64,000 nt of DNA from CAMBDS01 sp964355675 (GCA_964355675.1 CAYHEC010000010.1:62001-126000), one strand, 5' to 3'. Numbered from the stretch's first letter, positions 1 through 8,858 are shown. Program-made: numbers and translations. Notes: generated by a model from the sequence alone, not told the origin.

Positions 1-308
1 TCTGCAACAGTTACAACAATATCAGGCTTGAGATTATCGAAAATCGTAGCAAGCTCAACAACGCCTAATCCGGTTGATTTGGCGGCGGTGACAAGATTCT
101 CACCCTCCAAAACCATATAGACAACGGCGTCGGGTGTAAAGCCATCACTCCGAATAACATCGATGACAGGTCCATAACGCTCCAGGAGCGCCGAGGCGCC
201 TACCACCAATTGTAATTTTAAATCCGGATGCAACTGCACAGCCTCCAGAACAGTCTTAATACGAGAATAGCTTGGGCGCGCGGTTACAACGATACAGATA
301 TTTCGGAT
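1..308 (-). CDS. neuC: UDP-N-acetylglucosamine 2-epimerase (NeuC/LegG-like), N-terminal part, cut by window edge
   Basis: About 100 residues of the N-terminus are visible in reverse orientation: a Rossmann-like start (NICIVVTARPSYSRIKTVLEA), then LQLVVGASALLERYG and an AKSTGLGVVELATIFDNLKPD stretch, all hallmarks of hydrolysing UDP-GlcNAc 2-epimerases that make ManNAc-type precursors for nonulosonic acids. It follows neuB and a dehydrogenase, overlapping the dehydrogenase by 25 nt, which fits a nonulosonate operon. No ATG, GTG or TTG exists between the upstream in-frame TAA and the conserved region. The best initiation site is an ATC at 308-306, nine nt after a TAAAGG Shine-Dalgarno-like sequence at 318-323, giving (M)RNICIVVTARPSY, exactly where family members begin. 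The 3' end lies outside the window. Family assignment is firm; the start codon is an inference and may reflect a base error. Confidence 0.85.
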   Translation of the reverse strand, partial: MRNICIVVTARPSYSRIKTVLEAVQLHPDLKLQLVVGASALLERYGPVIDVIRSDGFTPDAVVYMVLEGENLVTAAKSTGLGVVELATIFDNLKPDIVVTVA

Positions 309-1270
309 AGTAAAATACCTTTATTAAAATTTGATGTTGAAATAAAAGACATTAGCTTTTCAGCCATAAATCGCTCTGTCGCATGCATCGACTGCCATGT
401 TGCGCCACCGAGATGAGGTGTGATTAACAAATTCTCATTGGTTCTTGCATAATCGATCAGTATGTTCGAAGTATCAGTATTTGTTCTTTCCTCTGACAAT
501 ACATCGAGTGCGGCGCCGGCTAAATGACCAGATTTCAGATGCTCAAGAAGTGCCGGATCATCAATAATTGCTCCCCGCGAAGTATTTATCAATAATGATC
601 CTTTGGGTAGCCAATCGAATTCTTCGGAACCGACCATCCCGGATGTATCTGCATTTAAAGGGACATGGATCGAAAGGACATCACAATTCTGAAAAAGCTC
701 CTTCATGGTGTTATAGCGAACAAGACTGGGATGATTAAAATCCTCAATATCAAAATATCCAACCGACATCTTGAAAGCTTGCCCGAAACTTGCGACTTGT
801 TTCCCCACTCGACCAAGACCAAGGATGCCAAGCCGTTTTCCAGCTAATTCAATTCCTTTAAAACGATCGCGATCCCACTGACCTTCACAAACAGAATTGA
901 AGGCTTGAGGTATATTTCTCGCAAGTGAAAGTAATAGCGCCCAGGTATGCTCGGCAGTGGCGCGAATTGAAGAAAGAAACTCGTACTCACCACGAAGACT
1001 TAATACGGTAATCCCCAATTGCTTAGCAGAGTCCATGTCGATATGATCGACTCCGGTCGTTGGTGTGACTATCACTTTTAGTCTATGCCCTGAAGACATA
1101 AGTTCTTTATCAATATTGTGTTTCAGTCGTGTAATTAACACTTCGATAGACGGGATTTCGGTCAATAGCTCTTGTCTGGTCAGCTCTCCTTCACAATATT
1201 CACCCAACTTCTTATAAATATTCTGCGCTTCTGATGAGTAGTCAGACGGTTCAAGATTCCATATTCGCAC
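284..1270 (-). CDS. D-isomer-specific 2-hydroxyacid dehydrogenase (NAD-dependent)
   Basis: 328 residues, the usual family length (phosphoglycerate dehydrogenase/formate dehydrogenase-like fold). Visible marks: the NAD-binding LGILGLGRVGKQVA glycine motif near residue 150, a catalytic Arg in NTSRGAIIDDPAL, an acidic partner in ALDVLSEE, and the catalytic His in TPHLGGATWQS. It would oxidise or reduce a D-2-hydroxyacid with NAD(H); the substrate cannot be read from sequence. The GTG start shares its first base with the TAG stop of neuB (TAGTG) and has GAGGA about ten nt upstream, indicating translational coupling. It sits between neuB and neuC, so a role in precursor or modification chemistry of the nonulosonic acid is plausible but unproven. 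Confidence 0.88.
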   Translation of the reverse strand: MRIWNLEPSDYSSEAQNIYKKLGEYCEGELTRQELLTEIPSIEVLITRLKHNIDKELMSSGHRLKVIVTPTTGVDHIDMDSAKQLGITVLSLRGEYEFLSSIRATAEHTWALLLSLARNIPQAFNSVCEGQWDRDRFKGIELAGKRLGILGLGRVGKQVASFGQAFKMSVGYFDIEDFNHPSLVRYNTMKELFQNCDVLSIHVPLNADTSGMVGSEEFDWLPKGSLLINTSRGAIIDDPALLEHLKSGHLAGAALDVLSEERTNTDTSNILIDYARTNENLLITPHLGGATWQSMHATERFMAEKLMSFISTSNFNKGILLSEISVSL

Positions 1271-2277
1271 TATGCGAAGTCCTCTTCAGTTACCGGTCTG
1301 TTTTCGAGAACATCGTTCTTCAGTCTGCGTCCAATAATGGTTTCCAATTTGTCGAATCGCAAGCCTGCTCCGGCTTTCTTTAGAGTAACATCGTTCCTGG
1401 CTAAAACGCTCCCGGCTTTAAGATCATGAGAAGCAACCAGACTTTTTGCGAATATACTCCGAGTGGTTGAAAGCTCTTCGGCTATGGTATTTTTGGTCAC
1501 GGGATTATTCTGGACCGTTTCGATAAACCTCACACCTGCCACCAAGTCTTTCAATTCCGAGGTAGTTATCGATGAGGAAACATCGGGGCCAAACATTTCT
1601 CGAGATAGGGTCACATGCACTTCAATTAGATCGACGCCGAGCATCGCAGAAGCAATCCCGGGATAGATTGTACCGCTGTGGTCGGAAAGCCCAACTTTAC
1701 AACCGTAACGATTTTTATACAGCGGTATCAAATTCAATCCGACCTTTTCGGGAGGCGTAGGATACATCGATGTGCATTGTAATAAAGTAAGTTCATTCCC
1801 AAGAGTCTTGATGTACGATACAATTTCGTCTAATTCGGAAAGAGAACTCATTCCAGTAGAAATCCAAATTGGTAAAGCGGTGTCTGCCATCAATTGAAGT
1901 AGTGGCTTATTGGTGACTTCACCTGAGCCAACTTTCCATGCGGCGACACCGATTTTCGAGAGCATCTCGGCGGCTTCCATGGAAAAGGGAGAGCTTAAGA
2001 ACAGCAAATTTTGTTCAACAGCATGTGCATTTAGCCCAAGCCACTGCTCCTGAGTGAATTCCATTCGGCGCCAGTAATCATATCTGGTAGAGTCCTGATA
2101 ACTGAATTTGACCCGCCATGGTTCGCTGGGAGTGCTTTCTGCCGCGGCAATATGCGTTTGAAACTTTATGCCATCAGCCCCGGTCCGTGCGACCGCATCG
2201 ATGAAGGCATGGGCTTGGCCAAGACTGCCATCGTGGGTTTGGGAAACTTCGGCGATGATCAGGATACTGTTTTTCAT
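1270..2277 (-). CDS. neuB: N-acetylneuraminate/legionaminate-type synthase (NeuB family)
   Basis: 335 residues. Condenses phosphoenolpyruvate with an N-acetylmannosamine-type sugar to a nine-carbon 2-keto acid (sialic, legionaminic or related). The TIM-barrel part begins ILIIAEVSQTHDGSLGQA and carries GADGIKFQTH, AWKVGSGEVTNKPLL, ISTGMSS, LQCTSMYPTPPEKVGLN and GLSDHSG, all conserved NeuB signatures. The C-terminal 60 residues (SLVASHDLKAGSVLARNDV ... GRRLKNDVLENRPV) form the antifreeze-like SAF domain. Which nonulosonic acid is made cannot be decided; neuC downstream supplies the epimerase. No CMP-sugar synthetase (NeuA) is seen here and it may lie beyond the left edge. No convincing Shine-Dalgarno precedes the ATG. 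Confidence 0.93.
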   Translation of the reverse strand: MKNSILIIAEVSQTHDGSLGQAHAFIDAVARTGADGIKFQTHIAAAESTPSEPWRVKFSYQDSTRYDYWRRMEFTQEQWLGLNAHAVEQNLLFLSSPFSMEAAEMLSKIGVAAWKVGSGEVTNKPLLQLMADTALPIWISTGMSSLSELDEIVSYIKTLGNELTLLQCTSMYPTPPEKVGLNLIPLYKNRYGCKVGLSDHSGTIYPGIASAMLGVDLIEVHVTLSREMFGPDVSSSITTSELKDLVAGVRFIETVQNNPVTKNTIAEELSTTRSIFAKSLVASHDLKAGSVLARNDVTLKKAGAGLRFDKLETIIGRRLKNDVLENRPVTEEDFA

Positions 2278-2283
2278 CGAATA

Positions 2284-3393
2284 TTAATTTAAGCTATCTC
2301 TCAAATAACTTTCGAGTGTTTTCTCTATGTCCGGTCGATGCCGTATATTATAGTAATGGCGCATTTTCAATATCTTCAACTGAAGCGTACTCAAACTACT
2401 CAGGATCCGGTAGTGGGTCACAATATCGGCTGAAGCGCCGCTTTGTGCCATGTGGTTTATTGCCAATTCAGCAGTCTGGCGAGAGTTCGCTAACAATTCC
2501 CATAATGCGATTTTTGCCCAGAACTGTTGACGTTCCCATGAATACTCGGGATTGAGGATTTTCCTGATTAGCCACCTGAGCCTTGCTTTCCCTCTTACTT
2601 CCTTTATATTCGATACCCATTCCCCAGTTATCGGCTCTTTCTTATAATAGTCAGGAAAGTACTTTGCCCTTACTCGATTTCCTTCAATCTGTGTAGAGGT
2701 CATACTATTTGCTGATAAAGAAACAAGATATAAAGGCTCAGCTATTTCATAACCATTTGCAACTTGCAATATTCTTATCCAGAGCGGTACATCACCCATA
2801 GTAAAATCTGTATCATAACCACCGACGCTCAAAGCTACTTTCCGGTCGAAAATCACTGTAGCATCACCAAATCGGCGTCTTTTGAAAAATTGTCCAGTTA
2901 ACATTTCGACACTAAGTTTTCTGGATTTAAATCTATTCTGAAAGACCTCTTCAAAAATATGATTAAAAGGGGTTAAATACATAAAGCCAGTACCGACCAT
3001 TTTATATTCGGGATTTTCTTTTAAGAATGACATTTGTTTTTCGATTCGGAGTGGGAAACTAATATCATCAGCATCCATTCGTGCAATCCACTCCGTTGTA
3101 GCATTATCCAAACCCCATTGTAAAGCTCCCTGAAATCCAACGGGACCCAATTCAAATACTTTTACACGGTGATCTGTTAAGAAAGTGCGGGCAATTTCGG
3201 CAGTGTTATCCGATGATCCGTTCTCTAAAACCCATAATTCAAAATCAGAGAAGGTCTGATTAAGAATACTCCGAATCGCTGGGCGTATCGTGGATTCGGC
3301 ATTATGGGCAGGAAGGAAAACTGTTAATGCAGAATTAATTTCTAATTCTCTGACCGAACGAGGTTCAAATTGAATATTCGAAGAACTGAATAT
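2284..3393 (-). CDS. Family 2 glycosyltransferase, start codon not canonical
   Basis: A GT-A inverting glycosyltransferase of about 369 residues, probably cytoplasmic and acting on a lipid-linked glycan. The N-terminal nucleotide-binding part (LTVFLPAHNAEST, then FELWVLENGSSDNTAEIA) lies upstream of the first possible TTG at 3150 and must belong to the protein. The DxD-type motif is RMDADDISFPLR, followed by GDATVIFDRKVALSVGGYD and DVPLWIRI. The C-terminal third is basic and helical. From the in-frame TAA at 3400-3402 down to the GT2 core there is no ATG, GTG or TTG. A TTAAGG sequence precedes an ATA at 3393-3391, used here as a nominal start. Six nt separate the stop from the neuB start. Function is certain to family level only; donor and acceptor are unknown. 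Confidence 0.8.
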   Translation of the reverse strand: MFSSSNIQFEPRSVRELEINSALTVFLPAHNAESTIRPAIRSILNQTFSDFELWVLENGSSDNTAEIARTFLTDHRVKVFELGPVGFQGALQWGLDNATTEWIARMDADDISFPLRIEKQMSFLKENPEYKMVGTGFMYLTPFNHIFEEVFQNRFKSRKLSVEMLTGQFFKRRRFGDATVIFDRKVALSVGGYDTDFTMGDVPLWIRILQVANGYEIAEPLYLVSLSANSMTSTQIEGNRVRAKYFPDYYKKEPITGEWVSNIKEVRGKARLRWLIRKILNPEYSWERQQFWAKIALWELLANSRQTAELAINHMAQSGASADIVTHYRILSSLSTLQLKILKMRHYYNIRHRPDIEKTLESYLRDSLN

Positions 3394-3409
3394 GAAGCCT
3401 TAAAATCAA

Positions 3410-4465
3410 TTAATTTCCAAAGACACGAAGCGCTAAACGCTTACAAAAAAGTAAAGTTGAACGCGGCCATCCAGCAAGCAGAAAATAATACCAACTACTA
3501 TTAGAATTTGGACTTATTTGGCGAAGCGCCGTTCTCGGATGACAAATTATTGAACGGATAAAGTACAAACGAAACTCTGACAATTTGTGAATACTAAGTT
3601 TATCTCGCGCACATGCCATATATGCCGCAGCTTTGAACGACTTAATTTCAAAATCCTTAATGCCCCATTTTTGCTTATCATTTTCCAATAATTGAGCGAT
3701 TTTTAAAGTATCTCGTCCGAAGCCAACAACTGATGATGTTTTTGATGCCTGATGGAGTCGAAATAACGATAAAATCCGTGGTATAAATACGAAGCGCAAA
3801 TCAGATAATTCTGTTATTAACCAATAATATAAATCCGCAGTCATGTCCATATCTTCGTTCAAGAATCCGACAGACTCGAAAGTCTGCCGCGTTATGAAAG
3901 TTGAAGGTTGGGCAATAGAATTGCCGCCGCGCTTGAGCGCATCAACAATGGGAGTATCTCGGCCAGAGAGTCCTACTGAGCGTCCCGTTTGGTCTATTAT
4001 GACCGCTTGCCCATGAATTAAGCCAACATCAGGATTTTCTGCCCAGCAGGTGGCTACAAGGCGCATCGCCCCCAAACTGTATTGATCATCACTGTTTAGC
4101 CAGCCGATAAGATTGCCTGTCGAGATATTCCATCCTCTATTGACAGCAGGCAATTGTCCATTGTCTTTCTCACTCACCCACTGGGTTAACCAAGGTTCGT
4201 ATTTTCTGATAATATCGACGCTGTCGTCGTTGCTACCTCCATCCATAACAAAATACTCAAGATCTGGATATCCTTGTAATAAGACGGATCGAATCGTTTC
4301 TTCGATAAATTCGCCCTGATTATAGGATGGAGTACTGACACTGATTCTTGGCCAGTTACGTCCATCAGGCATCGTGTCAGGTAACTGAGCGCTTTCCTCG
4401 TTCCATGGCCAGCCGTTTTTTCCCGTGGGCGGGGATGGCAACTCACTCAATGTAGGGCAACGCAA
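3410..4465 (-). CDS. Family 2 glycosyltransferase
   Basis: 351 residues with a standard GT2 core: ISVSTPSYNQGEFIEETIRS at about residue 41, EYFVMDGGSNDDSVDIIRKY, EKDNGQLPAVNRGW, and the metal-binding region IGWLNSDDQYSLGA. GFLNEDMDMTADLYYWL is the usual acceptor-side stretch. It begins with TTG, preceded by AGGGG at nine nt, a good ribosome binding site. It would transfer a sugar from an activated donor to the growing surface glycan at the cytoplasmic membrane. The C-terminal 100 residues are basic and contain hydrophobic helices that may bind membrane. It lies immediately after gmd in the operon; donor could be the GDP-linked deoxyhexose, but this is not visible in the sequence. Confidence 0.9.
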   Translation of the reverse strand: MRCPTLSELPSPPTGKNGWPWNEESAQLPDTMPDGRNWPRISVSTPSYNQGEFIEETIRSVLLQGYPDLEYFVMDGGSNDDSVDIIRKYEPWLTQWVSEKDNGQLPAVNRGWNISTGNLIGWLNSDDQYSLGAMRLVATCWAENPDVGLIHGQAVIIDQTGRSVGLSGRDTPIVDALKRGGNSIAQPSTFITRQTFESVGFLNEDMDMTADLYYWLITELSDLRFVFIPRILSLFRLHQASKTSSVVGFGRDTLKIAQLLENDKQKWGIKDFEIKSFKAAAYMACARDKLSIHKLSEFRLYFIRSIICHPRTALRQISPNSNSSWYYFLLAGWPRSTLLFCKRLALRVFGN

Positions 4466-4548
4466 TTCTAATTTCCCCTGAACAAAATATTCCAGCTAAT
4501 TCGGCAAGAAATCATAATAGTGCCCTAAGCTTAGCGAAACATAACACG

Positions 4549-5568
4549 TCATCTCCCACGGTAAATGTTTTCGCTTTTTCCGTGTAGCTCCAAATCAAGA
4601 ATCGCGATATCAGCATCAACCATCAGTTTGACCAGTTGATCAAATCGTATTTTTGGTTCCCAACCAAAATCTCGCTTTGCTTTCGACGCATCGCCGCATA
4701 GCAAATCAACTTCTGTCGGGCGAAAATAATTTGAGTCCACTTCCACGTAGTCCTTCCAATCTAAATCGACATGGGAAAATGCCGCGTCCAAGAACTCCCT
4801 GATCGTGTGGGTTTCTCCGGTTGCACATATATAGTCGCCCGGATTATCTTGTTGCAGCATCATCCACATCGCTTCGACATACTCAGGCGTATAACCCCAA
4901 TCCCTTTTGGCGTCGAGATTGCCTAAATATAATTTTTTATCAAGTCCAGCCATGATTCGAGCCAGAGCTCGAGTGATTTTTCGCGTTACAAACGTTGGAC
5001 CTCGTCGAGGAGACTCGTGGTTGAATAAAATGCCATTGCTGGCAAATATTCCGTATGCTTCGCGGTAATTCACCGTCATCCAATAGGCGTAAACTTTGGC
5101 AATTCCGTAGGGACTGCGTGGATAAAATGGGGTCGTTTCCTTCTGAGGAGTCTCGACCACCTTACCAAACATCTCCGAGCTTGAGGCTTGATAAAAACGA
5201 CATTTTAGGTTTGTCTCACGAATTGCTTCGAGTAGTCGGATAGTTCCCAGAGCGGTGATATCTCCAGTGTATTCAGGGATTTCAAAGCTAACCTTGACAT
5301 GGCTTTGAGCGCCTAAATGATAGATTTCATCGGGTGAAAAGCGATACAAAAGTTTGATGAGACTGGTGGAATCGCTTAAATCAGCATAGTGGAGGAATAA
5401 CTTGACGCCATTGATATGCGGGTCCCGGTAGAGATGATCGATGCGCTGAGTATTGAAGGTGCTGGCTCGACGGATGATTCCATGAACTTCATATCCCTTG
5501 TTGAGGAGGAACTCCGCGAGGTACGATCCGTCCTGTCCAGTGATTCCGGTGATTAAGGCTGTTTTCAT
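4549..5568 (-). CDS. gmd: GDP-mannose 4,6-dehydratase
   Basis: 339 residues, the usual length. Converts GDP-D-mannose to GDP-4-keto-6-deoxy-D-mannose with bound NADP(H). Extended SDR with the nucleotide motif TGITGQDGSYLAEFLL at the N-terminus, the RRASTFNTQRIDHLY loop typical of GMD, catalytic SSSEMFG (Ser/Glu) and YGIAK (Tyr/Lys), plus NHESPRRGPTFVTRKITRA and KRDWGYTPEYVEAMW. Starts one nt after the stop of the upstream GT9 gene. Its product feeds the ColD-like 3-dehydratase and ColC/Fcl-like reductase of the same operon, suggesting GDP-colitose or a related 3,6-dideoxy sugar. GDP-fucose or GDP-rhamnose would be the alternatives. Confidence 0.96.
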   Translation of the reverse strand: MKTALITGITGQDGSYLAEFLLNKGYEVHGIIRRASTFNTQRIDHLYRDPHINGVKLFLHYADLSDSTSLIKLLYRFSPDEIYHLGAQSHVKVSFEIPEYTGDITALGTIRLLEAIRETNLKCRFYQASSSEMFGKVVETPQKETTPFYPRSPYGIAKVYAYWMTVNYREAYGIFASNGILFNHESPRRGPTFVTRKITRALARIMAGLDKKLYLGNLDAKRDWGYTPEYVEAMWMMLQQDNPGDYICATGETHTIREFLDAAFSHVDLDWKDYVEVDSNYFRPTEVDLLCGDASKAKRDFGWEPKIRFDQLVKLMVDADIAILDLELHGKSENIYRGR

Positions 5569-5569
5569 A

Positions 5570-6763
5570 TTAAGGCAATGGCTGAGTTTGTGGTTTGTGG
5601 TGCAATCCAGAATTTATAATTGCTTGTTTTAACTCTCTCGCAATCATGTCTGGATCGATTTCTTGGATACAGCGCGTTGTATCATATTTGCATTTCCAAC
5701 TGCAGTTGTAACAATCCATTTTATGATTAGCTACCCTATTTATTTTTGGATTACCCCATGGGTAGAATCGCCCAAAGTGGCCGCCACCCATTATCCCAAC
5801 AGTAGGTTTACGCAATGCAACACCGGCATGGAGACCGGCAGATTCGACGCTTAAAACAGCATCCGAGGATTCTATGGCGCTGATGAATTCCCTTGTTGAT
5901 GTTTTGCCGCAATGACTAGCGGCAGACTTAACATTAGCACAGGAATCAAGATACTTCAATATCTGTTCTCCTATTATTCTGTCCTCTGGAGCCCCTAAGA
6001 TATTGATGCTGAAGCGAAATTCGCTCAGCTTTTCGAGCACGAGTCTGTACTTCTCTGCAGGGTAAACTCTTGTTTGAACTGCGGCGCCCGGACAAAGGGT
6101 AAGCTTAATGCAATCAGGCTTGGCAGTAATTCTTTCCGTTGCCCATTCCTTATCTGAACCATTGAGCCAGAATTCAGGCCAAATGTCAATCGGCTCAACT
6201 TGCATGCCCAGCATGTTGAGAAACCTTGCTGTCACCACTAATTCATGAATAAGTTCTTCATCTTTTGTCAACTTCAATTGGGTCGAATAATACGGGGCGG
6301 CAAACTCATCCTCATGTAATGATTGATTGCAATAATCGCCTGAAATTCCGTATTTGAGCGGTGATCTAATCGACTTGAGCAACGAATGATGACCGTTTAT
6401 CTTTCCGGTTGGCGAGCGAACTGGTAAAATAAGTAAATCGCATTTATATTTTCTGTTGATACTTCTTCTGATCAGCATTCTCAAAGTATCGCTACGATAG
6501 AGCCTCCAAACTCCTTTGGAATTCTGAAACGGCAGAGTCAATAAATCTTCCCATAGAATTATCTTATCGACGTATGGACACAATTCAATTAAATTGCGAA
6601 TTCGTTCTTTAACACATATTGTGATTTCTGCATTTGGATAGAAATTCCGAATGTGCCGTAATGCACCAGAGAAAAGAATTACGTCGCCAAGGTTATCAGG
6701 ACGTAATATTAAAATTCGTTTAATTATATGACTATACGATGTTAAATTGGGATTCACATGCAT
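5570..6763 (-). CDS. Family 9 glycosyltransferase (heptosyltransferase-like)
   Basis: 397 residues with GT-B fold of the ADP-heptose:LPS heptosyltransferase family. The N-terminal motif RILILRPDNLGDVILFSGAL and the C-terminal donor-site LCPGAAVQTRVYPAEKY, ILGAPEDRIIGEQIL, SSDAVLSVESAGLHAGVALR and PTVGIMGGGHFGRFYPW are characteristic. A cysteine-rich tail (DCYNCSWKCKYDTTRC) resembles that seen in other GT9 proteins. It most likely adds a heptose or other sugar to a lipid-bound oligosaccharide on the inner face of the membrane. Its stop is one nt from the gmd start and seven nt separate it from the upstream gene, so it is fully operonic. Sugar specificity cannot be read. Confidence 0.9.
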   Translation of the reverse strand: MHVNPNLTSYSHIIKRILILRPDNLGDVILFSGALRHIRNFYPNAEITICVKERIRNLIELCPYVDKIILWEDLLTLPFQNSKGVWRLYRSDTLRMLIRRSINRKYKCDLLILPVRSPTGKINGHHSLLKSIRSPLKYGISGDYCNQSLHEDEFAAPYYSTQLKLTKDEELIHELVVTARFLNMLGMQVEPIDIWPEFWLNGSDKEWATERITAKPDCIKLTLCPGAAVQTRVYPAEKYRLVLEKLSEFRFSINILGAPEDRIIGEQILKYLDSCANVKSAASHCGKTSTREFISAIESSDAVLSVESAGLHAGVALRKPTVGIMGGGHFGRFYPWGNPKINRVANHKMDCYNCSWKCKYDTTRCIQEIDPDMIARELKQAIINSGLHHKPQTQPLP

Positions 6764-6770
6764 TAATTAA

Positions 6771-8858
6771 TTATCTAAATAGTAGCGAATCTATTTTTTG
6801 CGGTATCCTCCGGATACGCTTATATAATTTTCCATGTCTAATAGAACCATATGATAAACCAAACCCTATATATTTCTGCGCAGGCACGCCGATCTTGTTG
6901 GATATTTTAGCATAATTTAAAATTGCCGTCGCGTGTTCTGCTAAACCTACCGACCACTTTCCGCCATCCCATTTAAGGTCTGTGCGGCAACCTTTTTGTT
7001 CAAATGCATTTGCCAGCTTGGGTTCGCGATTAATGTAGTACGAGATAACATATTCGAAACTTTCCGGGTTCAGCCAAATATTGGGAGGTACATTACTCAA
7101 ATCATTTAGTTCCTTGGCTAATTTCTCAGTAATTTGCCAATCTGATATAAACCGATAATAACTCCTGCCTTTATTGTTATCGAGAATGTCGCGCTTTTTC
7201 TGCAAAGGTATTGTGCTTAAAATCGACTCATTTACAGTCGCAACCAATTGCAAGGCGGAAATAATTGATGTCTTAGTTAATTCCTCCAGTATGCGGTATT
7301 TGTTTTCGTCCATCGTAAACCATTCTTGCCTCAAGTTATCCACGAGAGCCGACGAATGTTCATGTTTATTTTCTACCGAAATACCAGACCGTTCAGCAAG
7401 TGAATAAGTGTATTTAAGACTATTTAACATACAAAGAAGGACTCGAATCCGGACGGGACTACTATACGCAATCCAAATTATGTCATGCGGTATTTTTACT
7501 AATAAGTAATCTACCAACATACCGAAAAAGGCGCCTTGCGAAACTGACGACGATGAAACATCGCCTAAGTCTATTCCAGAAAGAAGCCTATAATTAAATA
7601 TAGGAAATAGCTTTGGGAGTATTCCAATAGCACCTTCCGTGCAGACGTATGGTGGATGCGTCATGAGTAATCGAACCCATTGAGGAAAGTTTTCAGGCTT
7701 GTAATTTTGCCAGGTCAATTTCACATCGTCTGGGTACACAATCAAATAATCAAGGTCGGAAATGCCAGGTGCACCAACTTGTCCAATTTGATATATTGCA
7801 ATCGGTTTTGGGGCAAGTGAGTTCCAGAATTTCGTTACAAGTTCAGTCGTTTCTTGATAACGTTGGTCTTGAATTTGAAGAGGTAGATCAGTTACCGGGC
7901 GAGAGAAAACACGTGGACCAGGTTCCTTGGGAGCGACATCTCGTATTTTTGTTTGCATGCTATGGAGTAATGCAAGTACACGTCGCGGGAAATCTTCTCC
8001 TAAAACATTTTGAACATCGATGACTTGCTTACTATTTCGAGAATTCCGTCTTGCAATCTTTTGTAATAACGATGGACGATGAATTTGGAGCGCAAACCAA
8101 ACTAATATCCGTGATGGCTTATGTCGCGGCCCAAGAGTTGCCCTTAAATTTGTCGCTAATACTATTGGTTCCCATTCTTCTTTCGTGAAGTATTTTTCTG
8201 CGATAGGGAATGTGTCCCTTTTGTATCTAAATTCTCCTGTCATACGTTGGAGAAATAAGGCTGGTAAAATCATCAGATTCCCCAAGCAGTGTTCCACATC
8301 GTAATAATCTCTCATCATAAATGGTTTCGAACTCCAAGCATTGAAGTAACCAGAAAACATTACAAGCATGGAATCTGTAATTTCGTTGGAAGGTACGACC
8401 ATCACTTCGATTGGATCATTGGATTCAAAAAGATCAACGCCATAATTAAAGAGTATCAGTGGAAATTTCGCTTCTGGATAAGAGGACAACTCGCTTTGCA
8501 TTAGATAATAGGGTTCATGATGCATAAAAGGATCGAAGGCATAAGTTAAGGCAAGAATCTCGCTACGAAGCTTATTATACTTACTCTGCATTCGCGTATC
8601 TGTTAAAGTCGAATCCTTCACAATAAACGTCAAATCTAAGTCGCTAAATCCTTCAACATCATCAAGTGTCGCGACACTTCCATGAATAATCGCCCGTAAA
8701 AACAGATCTTTGTTTTGGTTTGCCAATTTATGCAACTTCCATACGGGCCAATATTTTGACTGGCTGCCACCTCTGTCAAGCCATGATTGATAATTTGTGC
8801 CAGATGGAACTTGATGGATCATAATCTGTTTATCAGACTTATTCAACTTGCTTGCCAT
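6771..8858 (-). CDS. Uncharacterised protein with two pol-beta-type nucleotidyltransferase-like domains
   Basis: 695 residues; I do not recognise a named family. Two copies of the minimal nucleotidyltransferase pattern are visible: IIHGSVATLDDVEGFSDLDL (Gly60-Ser61 and Asp73/Asp75) and YQIGQVGAPGISDLDYLIVY (Asp368/Asp370). Each is followed by a matching segment, HHEPYYLMQ...FPLILFNYGVDLFES (from about 113) and THPPYVCTE...LFPIFNYRLLSGIDLGD, so the protein is an internal duplication. The rest is mostly helical. The first copy keeps the canonical G-S pair; the second has G-Q/G-A, so it may be degenerate. It overlaps the upstream CgeB-like gene by 20 nt. A role in activating or transferring a nucleotidyl or phospho group in glycan assembly is only an inference from position. 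Confidence 0.75.
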   Translation of the reverse strand: MASKLNKSDKQIMIHQVPSGTNYQSWLDRGGSQSKYWPVWKLHKLANQNKDLFLRAIIHGSVATLDDVEGFSDLDLTFIVKDSTLTDTRMQSKYNKLRSEILALTYAFDPFMHHEPYYLMQSELSSYPEAKFPLILFNYGVDLFESNDPIEVMVVPSNEITDSMLVMFSGYFNAWSSKPFMMRDYYDVEHCLGNLMILPALFLQRMTGEFRYKRDTFPIAEKYFTKEEWEPIVLATNLRATLGPRHKPSRILVWFALQIHRPSLLQKIARRNSRNSKQVIDVQNVLGEDFPRRVLALLHSMQTKIRDVAPKEPGPRVFSRPVTDLPLQIQDQRYQETTELVTKFWNSLAPKPIAIYQIGQVGAPGISDLDYLIVYPDDVKLTWQNYKPENFPQWVRLLMTHPPYVCTEGAIGILPKLFPIFNYRLLSGIDLGDVSSSSVSQGAFFGMLVDYLLVKIPHDIIWIAYSSPVRIRVLLCMLNSLKYTYSLAERSGISVENKHEHSSALVDNLRQEWFTMDENKYRILEELTKTSIISALQLVATVNESILSTIPLQKKRDILDNNKGRSYYRFISDWQITEKLAKELNDLSNVPPNIWLNPESFEYVISYYINREPKLANAFEQKGCRTDLKWDGGKWSVGLAEHATAILNYAKISNKIGVPAQKYIGFGLSYGSIRHGKLYKRIRRIPQKIDSLLFR

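Noticed and set aside
3148..3150. TTG as start of the GT2 gene
   Set aside because: It would delete the conserved nucleotide-binding N-terminus that is readable upstream in the same frame.
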